In this document: in pieces, positions 48,563-58,225 of the stretch | Position numbering within the stretch: the stretch's first letter is position 1 | How the letters are laid out: each line of letters begins with the position of its first letter | From: Rhodospirillales bacterium | GTDB lineage: Bacteria; Pseudomonadota; Alphaproteobacteria; JAJFIK01 | Length of the DNA: 64,000 nt | NCBI GenBank assembly: GCA_021775005.1 | Contig: JAJFIK010000028.1 | Coordinates: 1 to 64,000, forward strand | Direction: 5' to 3' | Notes under the pieces: generated by a model | Database searches by the model: none | What the model was told of the DNA's origin: nothing | Seen by the model: only the letters and a program-made list of their open reading frames with translations | Translations under genes and position numbers: made by a program

Positions 48563-49699
48563 ATGACGCGCCTAGGGCGGTACATGTTGCGTCAAATGAT
48601 GGTGCCGATGATTTTCGCCACTGTCGGAATGACTGTTGTGATCTGGCTGACGCAGTCGCTGGACATGATCGACCTTGTCATTAACCGTGGCCAGTCGGCG
48701 CTCATCTTTGCGCAACTTTCTGTGCTGATCCTACCCTTCATTCTCACCAATATTTTGCCCATCGCCGTCTTTGTGGCGGTGCTCTATGGCCTTCACAGAA
48801 TGCGTGAAGACAGCGAACTTGTGGTGATGAACGCTTCGGGGCTTTCGATTTGGGGTCTCATCTGGCCGGTGGTGATTTTTGGCCTTCTCGCGACCATGAT
48901 CGGCTACGCACTCAATCTTTATTTCATGCCCGCCGGATACCGCACCATGAAAGACATGGTTTATGAGATCCGCGAAGATCTCGCCGGTCTCTTGCTGCGC
49001 GAAGGGGAGTTTATAAATCCCGCCGATGGCATAACGGTCTATATTGGCTCGGCGCCTCCCGGCAGCGATCTGTTTGATCTCATGGTGCATAATAGTTCTG
49101 ACCCGAGCGGACCAATTACATATTTGGCGCGGCGCGGCGCATTTGTCCGCACGGAGTCCGGCCCCCGATTGGTGATGGAGGATGGCACCATTCTTCACCG
49201 CGATGCCGAGGCGAACAATGTCTCGCTGCTTCAGTTTGAAAGCTATACCTTTGATCTCACGCAATTCATGGACCAAGGCGGTCGCAATTCTCGCGATCTT
49301 TCCGAGCGTTATTTGCATGAACTATTAAGACCCGATGTGTCGCGCAATTGGGATCGGCGTAATCTGGAGCGACTATACGCCGAAGCTCATGACCGGCTTT
49401 CCAGCCCGCTCTATAATTTGGCGCTGGCGCTCATTCCCTTTGTGGCCATTGTCTGCGGCACGTTTAATCGACGCGGCTATACCGGGCGTGTCGCCATTGC
49501 CATGGGCGTCGCGGTCAGCGTGCGCCTCGCCGGGTTCGGCGTGCATGGCATGCTGGCGGGGATGCCCCTTCTCACGCCGCTGCTCTATTTCATTCCTCTA
49601 GGGACCATTTTCATATGCGTCCTTATGATCGGGGGCTGGCTGCCTAATCTGCTGCCGCGCGAACCCTCTGATGCCCAACCTGTGATCGAGGGGGCATAG
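48563..49699 (+). CDS. lptF: LPS export permease LptF
   Basis: 378 residues from the ATG at 48563 (MTRLGRYMLRQMMVPM). YjgP/YjgQ family: N-terminal membrane helices, a periplasmic beta-jellyroll (about 130-250), and three C-terminal helices. With LptG it forms the transmembrane part of the LptB2FG ABC transporter, extracting LPS from the inner membrane. It is first in lptF-lptG-lptD-surA-pdxA-rsmA. Confidence 0.95.
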   Translation: MTRLGRYMLRQMMVPMIFATVGMTVVIWLTQSLDMIDLVINRGQSALIFAQLSVLILPFILTNILPIAVFVAVLYGLHRMREDSELVVMNASGLSIWGLIWPVVIFGLLATMIGYALNLYFMPAGYRTMKDMVYEIREDLAGLLLREGEFINPADGITVYIGSAPPGSDLFDLMVHNSSDPSGPITYLARRGAFVRTESGPRLVMEDGTILHRDAEANNVSLLQFESYTFDLTQFMDQGGRNSRDLSERYLHELLRPDVSRNWDRRNLERLYAEAHDRLSSPLYNLALALIPFVAIVCGTFNRRGYTGRVAIAMGVAVSVRLAGFGVHGMLAGMPLLTPLLYFIPLGTIFICVLMIGGWLPNLLPREPSDAQPVIEGA

Positions 49700-49703
49700 A
49701 GAA

Positions 49704-50807
49704 ATGGCGATGTCTTTTACCCTTTCGCGCTACATTGGTCGGATGTTCCTTGTCCGCTTCGGTATCGTCATGGGCGGACTTTTATTTTTGCTGTTCATTG
49801 GCGACTTTGTGGAAACATTGCGCCAATACGCGTCGCGCGAAATTATCACTGCAACGTCTGCGTTTGGCCTAAGCCTTCTCAAACTTCCAAACTTGGCGGA
49901 AAAAGCGTTGCCACTCGCCGTGCTCATCGGCGCTATGTGGACGTTCTCGACCCTCAACCGCCAAAAAGAACTTGTAGTGACGCGCGCCTCCGGTGTTTCA
50001 GCCTGGCAATTCCTGGCACCGGCGGTTGTCATTGCATTGGTCGCCGGTGTTTTTGTGACGATGTTCTACAACCCCATCTCATCGATGATGTTTTCCCGTT
50101 ATTCCCAGTTGGAAGCACAATGGTTGCGCGGGCAAACAAGCCAGATCAGCGTGTCCTCAGAAGGCCTTTGGTTGATTCAATCCTTCAATGGAAACCGGTC
50201 CATTCTCACAGCGCTGCGCATCAATGATAGTGACAGCGGCTCACTATCACTGGAAGATGTCACCATCGTTTCATTCCAAGGCAGCAGCGGATTTGACTCC
50301 CACATCTATGCCGAGTCCGCCGGGTTGGGTGATGGGGTTTGGACCCTGACTAATGCCTGGATAACGCCCGAATTAGGCGAGCCGCTTTTCCGCGAAGCCT
50401 TCATACTCCCCACGACCCTGACACGAGATCAGATCCGCGAAAGCTTTGCCCCCCCTGAAACCTTGTCGGTTTGGGAATTGCCGCAGTTTATCGCCCAAGC
50501 TGAAGAAGCCGGGTTAAGCGCCGCGCGCCACAAAGTTCATTGGTATTCCCTGTTGGCAACGCCGTTCTTGTTCTTGGCCATGGTATTGATCGCGGCAAGC
50601 TTTTCGCTTCGTACCGCCCGCCTTACCGGATTTGTGGGATTGACCGCCGCCGCCGCGGGCACCGGATTTTTGCTATTCTTTATCGCTGACGTCACCGCCG
50701 CCATGGGGCAGACCGGCGTATTGCCAGCACCGCTTGCGGCCTGGGCCCCTACCATTGTGGCGCTGTTGTTTGGCACCACCGTCCTCTTGCATCTGGAGGA
50801 CGGATGA
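49704..50807 (+). CDS. lptG: LPS export permease LptG
   Basis: 367 residues, paralogous to LptF and 4 nt downstream. N-terminal helices (MFLVRFGIVMGGLLFLLFIG; LPLAVLIGAMWTF), a periplasmic domain and C-terminal helices (LLATPFLFLAMVLIAASF; LLFFIADVTAAMG). It dimerises with LptF and passes LPS into the periplasmic bridge. The stop overlaps the lptD start (ATGA). Confidence 0.95.
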   Translation: MAMSFTLSRYIGRMFLVRFGIVMGGLLFLLFIGDFVETLRQYASREIITATSAFGLSLLKLPNLAEKALPLAVLIGAMWTFSTLNRQKELVVTRASGVSAWQFLAPAVVIALVAGVFVTMFYNPISSMMFSRYSQLEAQWLRGQTSQISVSSEGLWLIQSFNGNRSILTALRINDSDSGSLSLEDVTIVSFQGSSGFDSHIYAESAGLGDGVWTLTNAWITPELGEPLFREAFILPTTLTRDQIRESFAPPETLSVWELPQFIAQAEEAGLSAARHKVHWYSLLATPFLFLAMVLIAASFSLRTARLTGFVGLTAAAAGTGFLLFFIADVTAAMGQTGVLPAPLAAWAPTIVALLFGTTVLLHLEDG

Positions 50808-52981
50808 TATCGCGACGCTATAACCTTCGTCGGTCGCTTATAGCTGCAGCGTCAGCGCTTGCTCTGGCCTGGGCAAACCCTGTCTTTGCCGTTCCCGCAA
50901 CGGGGTTTGATGACTTTATTGGTGACCCCGCCGGCACGGTTTTGATGCGCGCCGACGAGCTGATCTATGAGCAAGAAACCGGCATCGTGACCGCTCGCGG
51001 ACACGTTGAAGCGAACTATGGTAATCGCATCCTGCTGGCGGACGAAGTGATCTACAATGAACGTACCGGCGTAGTTGAAGCGGTGGGCGAGGTCTCCATC
51101 ACGCAGCCCACAGGTGAGGTTTTTCTGGCCGACAGCCTTGTCCTCAGTAACAGCTTGGGTGAAGGCATCATCGACAGCCTGACCATATTGCTTGATGAAC
51201 ACACCAGGCTTATGGCCGCGCGCGCCACCCGAACCAATGGCAATCGCACAGAGCTTGAACGCGCGGTATTTTCGCCTTGCGAAGAATGTGAGGCCGTCGG
51301 CGCGCCGCTTTGGCAGATCACTGCCCTTCGTGTGGTGCATGACCAGGAACGCCAGCGCATATCCTATCAAAGCGCGCGATTTGAAATTCTTGGGGTGCCG
51401 GTAATCTACCTACCGTTCTTTTCTCATCCCGATCCAACCATTGAGCGCCAATCAGGACTGCTCGCCCCCAGCATTGGCTCTTCGTCGGAGATCGGCGAAT
51501 GGGTTGAGCTACCCTACTATTTTGCTTTGGCACCAAGCTTTGATCTCACAGTGACGCCCATGATCACCACCCGGGCTGGCGTTGTCATGAAGTCTGAATG
51601 GCGGCACCTCCTGGACAGTGGGCGCTATATCATTGAGCTTTCTGCCACGAATGCAGAGCGGCTTGACGATGACAACAACAGCTTGGGCGGGCATCACATT
51701 CGGGGCCATGTTTTTAGCCACGGAAGTTTTGAACTTTCGAATCAGTGGGATTGGGGCTTCAACGTCGAGCTTGTTAGCGACGATACTTATCTGAAGCGCT
51801 ACGATATTTCCAATCGTGACCGGCTCACCAATAACTTGTTCGTCGAGCGCTATGATGGGCGGGACTTTGCCTCCTACAATGGATACTACTTTATTGGTTT
51901 GCGCCAGCGCGATGCCATTGGCGACACCCCCATTGTTCCGGTACTTTATGAAAGCCGCGAGGTGTTTGATCGCCGCGCATTTGGGGGCACCCTTGGGCTC
52001 AACCTAAATGCCTTGATGCTCGTGCGCACCGATGGCTCCGACACTACGCGCATGTCGGCGGAGCTGACATGGAACCGCACAGATATCTCGGACTTGGGGC
52101 AGATCTACACCCTCTTCATGAGCGCCCGCACGGACCTTTACTACGTTCAAAATGTGCCCATTGGGCCCGGTCAGGACAATGAGGACGAGGTCATCCTGCG
52201 CGGCCTGCCTATGGCGGCGTTTGAGTGGCGTTGGCCGTGGGTTCGCCAGCAAGGCCGAGTGAGACAGGTTATTGAGCCTATTGTCCAAGTCGTCGTGACC
52301 CCTCTTGGCGGCAATCCAGATGACGTGCCCAATGAAGACAGCGCGAGCTTTGAGTTCGATGAAACCAACTTGTTTAGCTACAACAAATTCCCTGGCCTCG
52401 ACCGCTGGGAAGAAGGGCCGCGCCTAAACCTGGGCGTGCGGTTGGCGGCGCAAACCTTGGGCGGGGGGTCGGCAACCATCGTGCTGGGGCAAAGTTTCCG
52501 TCTGCGCAATGACGAAAATTTTGACGATAATTCCGGTCTTGAAAACCAACGCTCAGATTATGTCGGGCGGATTGATGTGCGGCCCGGCCCCTATCTCGAT
52601 ATCATCCACCGCTTTCGCCTTGATCGGGATGATCTCCATTTCCGCCGCAATGAAGTCGCGCTATGGGCGGGCACCCCTGATTATAATCTGGAACTCGGCT
52701 ATGTGCGCCTGGCAGACGACCAGATTGCAACTGTCCTTGGCAGCCGGGAAGAAATTAACGCCAGCACCCACCTGGCCATAGCGGATCGTTGGTCCTTTGA
52801 GGCCGGTGCCCGGCGCGACCTAGTAGGCAGCCATATGATCGACAGCTTTGCAGGGTTGATCTATGAGGATGAGTGCACTCTTCTTGAATTATCCTATCGG
52901 CGCCGATTCACGCGAGACCGGGATATCGAGCCTTCAACAGCCCTTATGCTGAGAATCCGGTTAAATCATTTGGGCCGTTAG
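50804..52981 (+). CDS. lptD: LPS-assembly outer-membrane protein LptD
   Basis: 725 residues. A signal peptide (ending NPVFA) leads into an OstA/LptA-like beta-jellyroll (ADELIYEQETGIVTARGHVE) that receives LPS, then a large beta-barrel domain with alternating aromatic strands ending FTRDRDIEPSTALMLRIRL. A CEEC Cys pair near residue 160 could take part in disulfides. It inserts LPS in the outer leaflet with LptE. Grouping with lptF, lptG and surA makes a complete export-and-assembly operon. Confidence 0.95.
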   Translation: MISRRYNLRRSLIAAASALALAWANPVFAVPATGFDDFIGDPAGTVLMRADELIYEQETGIVTARGHVEANYGNRILLADEVIYNERTGVVEAVGEVSITQPTGEVFLADSLVLSNSLGEGIIDSLTILLDEHTRLMAARATRTNGNRTELERAVFSPCEECEAVGAPLWQITALRVVHDQERQRISYQSARFEILGVPVIYLPFFSHPDPTIERQSGLLAPSIGSSSEIGEWVELPYYFALAPSFDLTVTPMITTRAGVVMKSEWRHLLDSGRYIIELSATNAERLDDDNNSLGGHHIRGHVFSHGSFELSNQWDWGFNVELVSDDTYLKRYDISNRDRLTNNLFVERYDGRDFASYNGYYFIGLRQRDAIGDTPIVPVLYESREVFDRRAFGGTLGLNLNALMLVRTDGSDTTRMSAELTWNRTDISDLGQIYTLFMSARTDLYYVQNVPIGPGQDNEDEVILRGLPMAAFEWRWPWVRQQGRVRQVIEPIVQVVVTPLGGNPDDVPNEDSASFEFDETNLFSYNKFPGLDRWEEGPRLNLGVRLAAQTLGGGSATIVLGQSFRLRNDENFDDNSGLENQRSDYVGRIDVRPGPYLDIIHRFRLDRDDLHFRRNEVALWAGTPDYNLELGYVRLADDQIATVLGSREEINASTHLAIADRWSFEAGARRDLVGSHMIDSFAGLIYEDECTLLELSYRRRFTRDRDIEPSTALMLRIRLNHLGR

Positions 52982-53086
52982 GGTTTTCGCAGCGATGGCT
53001 TGCGCGGATCAGCGAAATAGGTATCTTGCGGCACGGGCTTTGGTGGGGCATAGGGGCGGCCAGTCGAGCCGCAGAGGATAGCCGGG

Positions 53087-53100
53087 ACGAAAGTCCCAAC
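53087..53100 (+). other. GNRA-type hairpin in the surA leader
   Basis: GGGAC-GAAA-GTCCC about 6 nt before the surA ATG: a perfect 5-bp stem capped by a stable GAAA tetraloop. There is no T run, so it is not an intrinsic terminator. It sits where a Shine-Dalgarno would be expected and could influence surA initiation; coordinates are accurate to within 2-3 bases. Confidence 0.5.
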
Positions 53101-53105
53101 CACTA

Positions 53106-54410
53106 ATGGAAACAAGAATGTTTGAACGCCTGATTTTCAGAGCTGCTAAAATGACTCTTGCCGGGCTGGCGCTCGTTGTTGTTGCTACAGCACCTGCCGT
53201 TGCCCAAAACGCACAGGGCATCGCCGCCACGGTGAATGACGACGTCATATCGACTTATGATGTTGAACAGCGCATCAACCTAATTATCTTTTCTGCCGGC
53301 GTTGCGCCCGACCCCGACACGATTGCGCGTCTGCGTTTGCAGGTCATGCGCCAGTTGGTGGACGAGAAACTCCAGCTTCAGGAAGCTTTACAGTTCGAAG
53401 TGGAAGTCAGTGCTGACGACATCGGAACGATGCTGGACAATATCGGTAGTCGCAATGGCATGGATGGCGAAGGCCTCATTGAATTGCTGCGCGACAATCG
53501 CGTCAATCCGCAAACTCTGGTTTCTCAGGTGCGGAGCGATATTGCCTGGCAACGTTTGGTTGGCGGTCTCTTCCGCAATCAAGTGAGTGTTAGCGAAGAA
53601 GAAATTGATATTGTTCTTGATCGCATGCGGCGGAGCACAAATCAGCCGCAATACGAAGCCTCCGAAATTTTTCTACCTGTAGATAATCCAGAACAGGAAG
53701 ATGCCATTCGCCAGGCTGCGGAACGCATGGTTGCGCAGCTGCGCCAAGGTGCCAATTTTGGCGCGTTGGCGCGCCAATTCAGCCAAAACCCGTCCGCTGC
53801 ACAAGGCGGCGACTTAGGCTGGGTGCAGGATGGGCAATTGGCCCCTGAGCTTAATGACATGCTGCGACGGATGGCACCGGGCCAATTTTCGTTGCCGATC
53901 CGTTCAACCGGTGGGTTTTATCTCCTTGCCCTTCGCGAGAAACGGATCACGGGCGCTGCTGACCCGGATCAAATCACGCTTACATTGCGCCAGGTGGTTG
54001 TGCCAGCTCACGGTGACATGTCCGATGACGAAGTTCGCCGCGTAGGCGATATGGCCCTGCGCATTTCTGAGACCGCTGAATCTTGCGAACACATGCGCGA
54101 GATTGCGCTTACCAGCCCTATTATTGTTGGGGGTGACATTGGCACACGCCGCATGACCGATTTACGCGAGCATTTCATGCAAGCGGTGCGCGGTGTTCCT
54201 GAAGGATCAGCCACAGCCCCAATCCCTAGTGAGATTGGGTTCCATGTGCTCTTTGTTTGCGACCGCAGCGGTGACGAAGTTAATTTGCCGTCGCGGGAGG
54301 ACATTGAGGATCAGCTCTACGATCAGCAACTCACCATGGTGGCGCGCCGCCACCTGCGCGACCTGCGCCGCGATGCTCTAATTGTGATTCGGGATGGCTA
54401 CGGCGGCTAA
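53106..54410 (+). CDS. surA: periplasmic chaperone/peptidyl-prolyl isomerase SurA
   Basis: 434 residues from ATG 53106; ATG 53118, four codons on, is equally possible. A signal peptide (ending APAVAQ) precedes a SurA N-terminal chaperone domain (IAATVNDDVISTYDVEQRINL), a parvulin PPIase domain (GANFGALARQFSQNPSAAQGGDLGW, MAPGQFSLPIRSTGGFYLL) and a C-terminal region with a second, degenerate parvulin-like segment. It escorts outer-membrane proteins, including LptD, to the BAM complex. The 3' end overlaps pdxA by 17 nt. Confidence 0.94.
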   Translation: METRMFERLIFRAAKMTLAGLALVVVATAPAVAQNAQGIAATVNDDVISTYDVEQRINLIIFSAGVAPDPDTIARLRLQVMRQLVDEKLQLQEALQFEVEVSADDIGTMLDNIGSRNGMDGEGLIELLRDNRVNPQTLVSQVRSDIAWQRLVGGLFRNQVSVSEEEIDIVLDRMRRSTNQPQYEASEIFLPVDNPEQEDAIRQAAERMVAQLRQGANFGALARQFSQNPSAAQGGDLGWVQDGQLAPELNDMLRRMAPGQFSLPIRSTGGFYLLALREKRITGAADPDQITLTLRQVVVPAHGDMSDDEVRRVGDMALRISETAESCEHMREIALTSPIIVGGDIGTRRMTDLREHFMQAVRGVPEGSATAPIPSEIGFHVLFVCDRSGDEVNLPSREDIEDQLYDQQLTMVARRHLRDLRRDALIVIRDGYGG

Positions 54411-55413
54411 CGCCCCCCTCGCCCTCACCATGGGGGAGCCTGCCGGTATTGGCGGGGAAATTGCGCTCAAGGCCTGGCTGGCGAGAGACACCAACGCCCT
54501 GCCGCCATTTTTCATGATTGATGACCCTGATCGACTGAGGCTGCTTGCGACCGGGCTACATTTTGATGTGCCCATTCAAGAGGTCGCCTCGCCGTCAGCG
54601 GCCTCTACAATATGGCCGGACGCTCTACCGGTATTGGCTCTATCAGATGTGCCGCCGACCTCAATGGGCCAGCCAAGTCCGGGCGCTGCCGGCGCCGTCC
54701 TGCGCTCCATCGACACGGCTGTGGCGCTGGCCCTTGGCGGAGAAGTTGCCGCCGTGGTCACCAACCCCATTCAAAAGGCAACGCTCTACACGCAAGGGTT
54801 CACCTTCCAGGGTCACACAGACTATATCGCCTCCCTCTGTGCTGGATCTGATGAACCGCCTTTCCCGGTCATGATGCTGGCTGCACCAGGCCTGCGCGTG
54901 GTGCCGGTTACAATTCACGAACCGTTGGCATCGGTCCCCGCTAGCCTCACAACCGCAAAAATCATTGAAACCGCGGAAATCACCGTATCAAGCCTGAAGC
55001 GGGAATTCGGAATGGCAGCCCCCAGGCTAGCCGTTTGCGGGCTCAATCCCCATGCCGGCGAAGACGGCACAATCGGGGACGAAGAAATTCGAGTGATCAA
55101 ACCTGCCATCGCAAAACTTCGCGCTGCGGGCATGATCGTGTCAGGACCGCACGCGGCTGATTCCATGTTTCACGCCGCTGCACGAGATACTTATGACGCC
55201 GCCCTTTGCATGTATCACGATCAAGCTCTGATCCCCATCAAGACCATTGCCTTTGAGAGCGCCGTCAACGTTACGCTTGGTTTGCCGATTGTACGCACCT
55301 CCCCTGACCATGGCACAGCGCTCGACATAGCGGGCACGGGGGCGGCCTCACCATTGGGCCTCATCGCGGCGCTCAGACTTGCGGCGGACATGGCCGGACG
55401 ACGCGCATCATGA
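54394..55413 (+). CDS. pdxA: 4-hydroxythreonine-4-phosphate dehydrogenase
   Basis: 339 residues. It oxidises 4-phosphohydroxy-threonine on the route to pyridoxal phosphate. Motifs are [41 protein letters not shown] with the first metal His, [22 protein letters not shown] and [13 protein letters not shown]. surA-pdxA-rsmA is a classical proteobacterial order; genes overlap at both ends here. Confidence 0.96.
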   Translation: MATAANAPLALTMGEPAGIGGEIALKAWLARDTNALPPFFMIDDPDRLRLLATGLHFDVPIQEVASPSAASTIWPDALPVLALSDVPPTSMGQPSPGAAGAVLRSIDTAVALALGGEVAAVVTNPIQKATLYTQGFTFQGHTDYIASLCAGSDEPPFPVMMLAAPGLRVVPVTIHEPLASVPASLTTAKIIETAEITVSSLKREFGMAAPRLAVCGLNPHAGEDGTIGDEEIRVIKPAIAKLRAAGMIVSGPHAADSMFHAAARDTYDAALCMYHDQALIPIKTIAFESAVNVTLGLPIVRTSPDHGTALDIAGTGAASPLGLIAALRLAADMAGRRAS

Positions 55414-56252
55414 GCGCTGGAGATGGCCTGCCGCCCCTAAGCAAGGTAATGGCGAGCCATGGGCTCTCAGCAAAGAAGAGCCTGGGGCAAAACTTTTTGT
55501 TTGATCTCAATCTCACCCGAAAGATCGCGCGCGGTGCCGGCGACCTTTCCCAGTGCGCCGTTCTTGAAGTAGGGCCCGGTCCAGGTGGGCTAACCCGCGC
55601 CCTGCTTATGGAGGGGGCCAAACATGTCACCGTTATAGAAAAGGATGCGAGGTGCCTGCCAATCCTTGAAGAAATATCCGCAGCCTATCCTGATCAGCTG
55701 AACCTCGTCGAAGGCGACGCGCTCAAGATTGATGAAGCGGCGCTGCCGGCGCATCCAACCAAAGTCGTCGCCAACCTGCCTTACAATGTTGGCACCGCGC
55801 TATTGGTCAAATGGCTGACCCCCAACGAATGGCTACCGTGGTGGCAATCGCTCACTCTGATGTTTCAGCGCGAGGTCGCAGAACGCATCGTCGCGGCACC
55901 GGGTGCCAAGGCCTATGGACGCTTGGCCGTGCTGAGCCAATGGCGTGCAAGACCGACGATCTTGTTCGATGTCCCGGCGTCGGCATTTGTCCCGCCGCCA
56001 AAGGTGACCTCGTCCGTTGTGCATATTGAACCCCTCCCAGAACCTGAAAACGCACCGCGCAGGACATCTCTTGAGCGGGTTACGGCGGCAGCCTTTGGAC
56101 AACGGCGCAAGATGTTGCGCGCGGCGCTCAAGTCCCTGACGCCGCAAGCAGAAGCCTTGCTAGAGGCCACCGGCATTGCCCCTACGTCACGGGCTGAGGA
56201 AGTAGATGTGGCGGGGTTTTGTCGTCTTGCGAAGGCCTTTGAGGACGCATAG
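55410..56252 (+). CDS. rsmA: 16S rRNA (adenine1518/1519-N6)-dimethyltransferase
   Basis: 280 residues (KsgA). N-terminal [16 protein letters not shown] loop [15 protein letters not shown], catalytic motif [14 protein letters not shown], and a C-terminal helical domain with [17 protein letters not shown]. It dimethylates two adenines in helix 45 of 16S rRNA during small-subunit maturation. The start overlaps the pdxA stop (ATGA). Confidence 0.97.
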   Translation: MSAGDGLPPLSKVMASHGLSAKKSLGQNFLFDLNLTRKIARGAGDLSQCAVLEVGPGPGGLTRALLMEGAKHVTVIEKDARCLPILEEISAAYPDQLNLVEGDALKIDEAALPAHPTKVVANLPYNVGTALLVKWLTPNEWLPWWQSLTLMFQREVAERIVAAPGAKAYGRLAVLSQWRARPTILFDVPASAFVPPPKVTSSVVHIEPLPEPENAPRRTSLERVTAAAFGQRRKMLRAALKSLTPQAEALLEATGIAPTSRAEEVDVAGFCRLAKAFEDA

Positions 56253-56295
56253 GCTCCCTGACAAATTCTCAAACCCCAGCCTTTCGGAGGACTTC

Positions 56296-57429
56296 ATGGC
56301 CATTCTCGGTTTCGTCAACACCACCCATTTCGACCACGGTGCGCTCAGTCAATTGCCAGGCATTCTCAAGCAGCAAGGCATCAAGCGCCCGCTGATCTGC
56401 ACCGACAAAGGCCTTGTGGGTATCGGGCTGGTGGACACATTGCGCGACGCCATTGGCAATGAATTTGAGATCACCATTTATGATGACACACCGGAAAACC
56501 CTGTTGAGGCAGCAGTCGACGATGCGGTCAAAATATTCAAAGAAGCGGGTTGCGACGGCATCATCGCGTTTGGTGGTGGCTCATCCATGGATCTTGCCAA
56601 AGGCGTTGGCATCAAGGCGACCCACGACGGGCCGATCTCTCACTGGGCGCCGCTGAACGGCAACCCCATTGGTGAAATCCCCCCGCTCATTGCCATCCCC
56701 ACCACGGCAGGCACCGGCAGTGAAGTCTCTTCAGGGTCCGTGATTGTCACCAACGAAGGCCAGAAAATTGTCTTCGTCTCCAAAACCATTGTGCCCTGCG
56801 TTGCCATATGTGATCCGGATCTGACCCTTGGCCTGCCGCCTTATCTCACCGCCGCAACGGGCATGGATGCTGTCACTCACTGTATAGAGGCGGTTCTGAC
56901 GCCGGTGGTGAACCCTCCTGCCGAAGGCGTTGGTTATGACGGGTTGGAGCGCGCTATTCGGCAGGGGAATCTCAAAGCCGCTGTGAAAGATGGCGCAGAC
57001 AAAGATGCGCGCTGGAACATGATGATGGCGTCCACCGAGGGCGCGCTCGCATTTACCAAAGGCCTTGGCGCTGTGCATTCCATGAGCCACGCTGCTGGGC
57101 GCATCAAGGAACTGAAACTCCACCATGGCACACTCAATGCCGTGATCCTGCCGGTGATCATGCGCTTTAATGAAGGCTCCGCACCGGAGAAGTTTGAACG
57201 CCTGCGCCGCGCCATGGGGTTGGCTGAGGGCGCCGACATCGCTGATTTCATCGAGGATCTAAATGCTGAAATTGGCCTGCCACGCAACCTGGCTGACATG
57301 GGCGTCACCAGTGACATCGTACCAGGCATGGTGGAACACGCCCTGGGCGATGTCTGCCACTTCGGTGCGCCGCGCAAACCAACCGCCGACGACTACGCCA
57401 TGCTCTATGAGCAAGCGATGACGAAGTGA
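56296..57429 (+). CDS. iron-containing (group III) alcohol dehydrogenase
   Basis: 377 residues from the ATG at 56296 (CGGAGGA upstream); the longer frame overlaps rsmA. N-terminal NAD-binding region with GGGSSMDLAKGVGI, PTTAGTGSEVSSGSVI, and C-terminal metal-site residues around MDAVTHCIEAV and AVHSMSHAAGRI. It is an NAD-dependent dehydrogenase; substrate is unknown (alcohols, lactaldehyde or similar). It is 43 nt after rsmA but probably not part of that conserved operon, and is followed by a palindromic repeat. Confidence 0.92.
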   Translation: MAILGFVNTTHFDHGALSQLPGILKQQGIKRPLICTDKGLVGIGLVDTLRDAIGNEFEITIYDDTPENPVEAAVDDAVKIFKEAGCDGIIAFGGGSSMDLAKGVGIKATHDGPISHWAPLNGNPIGEIPPLIAIPTTAGTGSEVSSGSVIVTNEGQKIVFVSKTIVPCVAICDPDLTLGLPPYLTAATGMDAVTHCIEAVLTPVVNPPAEGVGYDGLERAIRQGNLKAAVKDGADKDARWNMMMASTEGALAFTKGLGAVHSMSHAAGRIKELKLHHGTLNAVILPVIMRFNEGSAPEKFERLRRAMGLAEGADIADFIEDLNAEIGLPRNLADMGVTSDIVPGMVEHALGDVCHFGAPRKPTADDYAMLYEQAMTK

Positions 57430-57439
57430 CCACGTAGTG

Positions 57440-57570
57440 GTCATCCCGGACGTATCATGAGCCCAAAGGCGAGTCGCCTTTGGCACGCGAATGTTCGATC
57501 CGGGATCTCGTGAGCCAATCCGTGGCGCCTGAGATTCCGGGCTCCTCGCGTTGCTCGGCCCCGGAATGAC
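57440..57570. repeat. palindromic intergenic repeat, copy 2
   Basis: Ends GTCATCCCGG (57440-57449) and CCGGAATGAC (57561-57570), like the element at 28772-28860. Inside is a perfect 10-bp inverted repeat, CCAAAGGCGA (57463-57472) and TCGCCTTTGG (57474-57483), and a GATCCGGGATCTC segment. It fills most of the gap between the convergent Fe-ADH and GST genes and may serve as a bidirectional terminator. Confidence 0.8.
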
Positions 57571-57582
57571 AACACTTAACCC

Positions 57583-58221
57583 TTACCCATCTGCTGATGA
57601 TATGGCGCCCGCGCCCCACGCTTGCATGGCGGGGAGATTCCAGATGGCGTTGCGGTAGTCAGTTACTGATGCGCTATCGCTTTCCACGCCATACGTGCGG
57701 AAGCGGCTGACAACGGGCGCGTACATGGCATCGGCGATGGAGAAGTCTCCGAACAAAAACGGCCCGTCGGCGCCGAACTCTGCACGGCAGTCTGTCCACA
57801 TATTCTCGATGCGCGCGATGTTGGCTTTGCAGGCGTCCGAGGGAGAGATGGTGTGTTTTTCTCCAAATATCATTGGCATCTCAACGCGAAGCGCACCAAA
57901 ACTTGAGTGCATTTCTGCCGCCACACTGCGCGCCACGGCGCGGGCGCGAGGCTCACTGGGCCACATCTGATGCTCTGGGAAAAGCTCGTTGAGATATTCA
58001 GCGATAGAAAGCGTATCCCAGATGGGCTTGCCATCATGCCAAAGCACCGGCACCCAGCCCGATGGGGATTCTTGCTTCAGCCGCGCAAAGCCATCATCTG
58101 TATTGTAGTCAAAAAGCTGTTCGTCAAAGGGAATGCCATAGTGCTTGAGGATGAGCCATGCTCGCAGGGTCCAAGTTGAACCGATCTTTGGCCCTGCAAA
58201 CAACAACAAATCATGCGCCAC
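57583..58221 (-). CDS. glutathione S-transferase family protein
   Basis: 212 residues from a GTG at 58221. An N-terminal thioredoxin-like domain (LLLFAGPKIGSTWTLRAWL; GWVPVLWHDGKPIWDTLSIAEYL, with the cis-Pro and the SIAEYL glutathione site) and a C-terminal helical domain (FLFGDFSIADAMYAPVVSRF). Substrate is unknown. It starts 4 nt after gmk ends and so is probably co-transcribed at the end of the fab-mltG-yicC-gmk run. Confidence 0.9.
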   Translation of the reverse strand: MAHDLLLFAGPKIGSTWTLRAWLILKHYGIPFDEQLFDYNTDDGFARLKQESPSGWVPVLWHDGKPIWDTLSIAEYLNELFPEHQMWPSEPRARAVARSVAAEMHSSFGALRVEMPMIFGEKHTISPSDACKANIARIENMWTDCRAEFGADGPFLFGDFSIADAMYAPVVSRFRTYGVESDSASVTDYRNAIWNLPAMQAWGAGAISSADG

Positions 58222-58225
58222 GAAA

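Noticed and set aside
48259-48585. 109-residue N-terminal extension of leucyl aminopeptidase
   Set aside because: The extension is Arg/Pro/Ser-rich, resembles untranslated sequence, overlaps the lptF start, and PepA homologues begin at the ATG at 48258.
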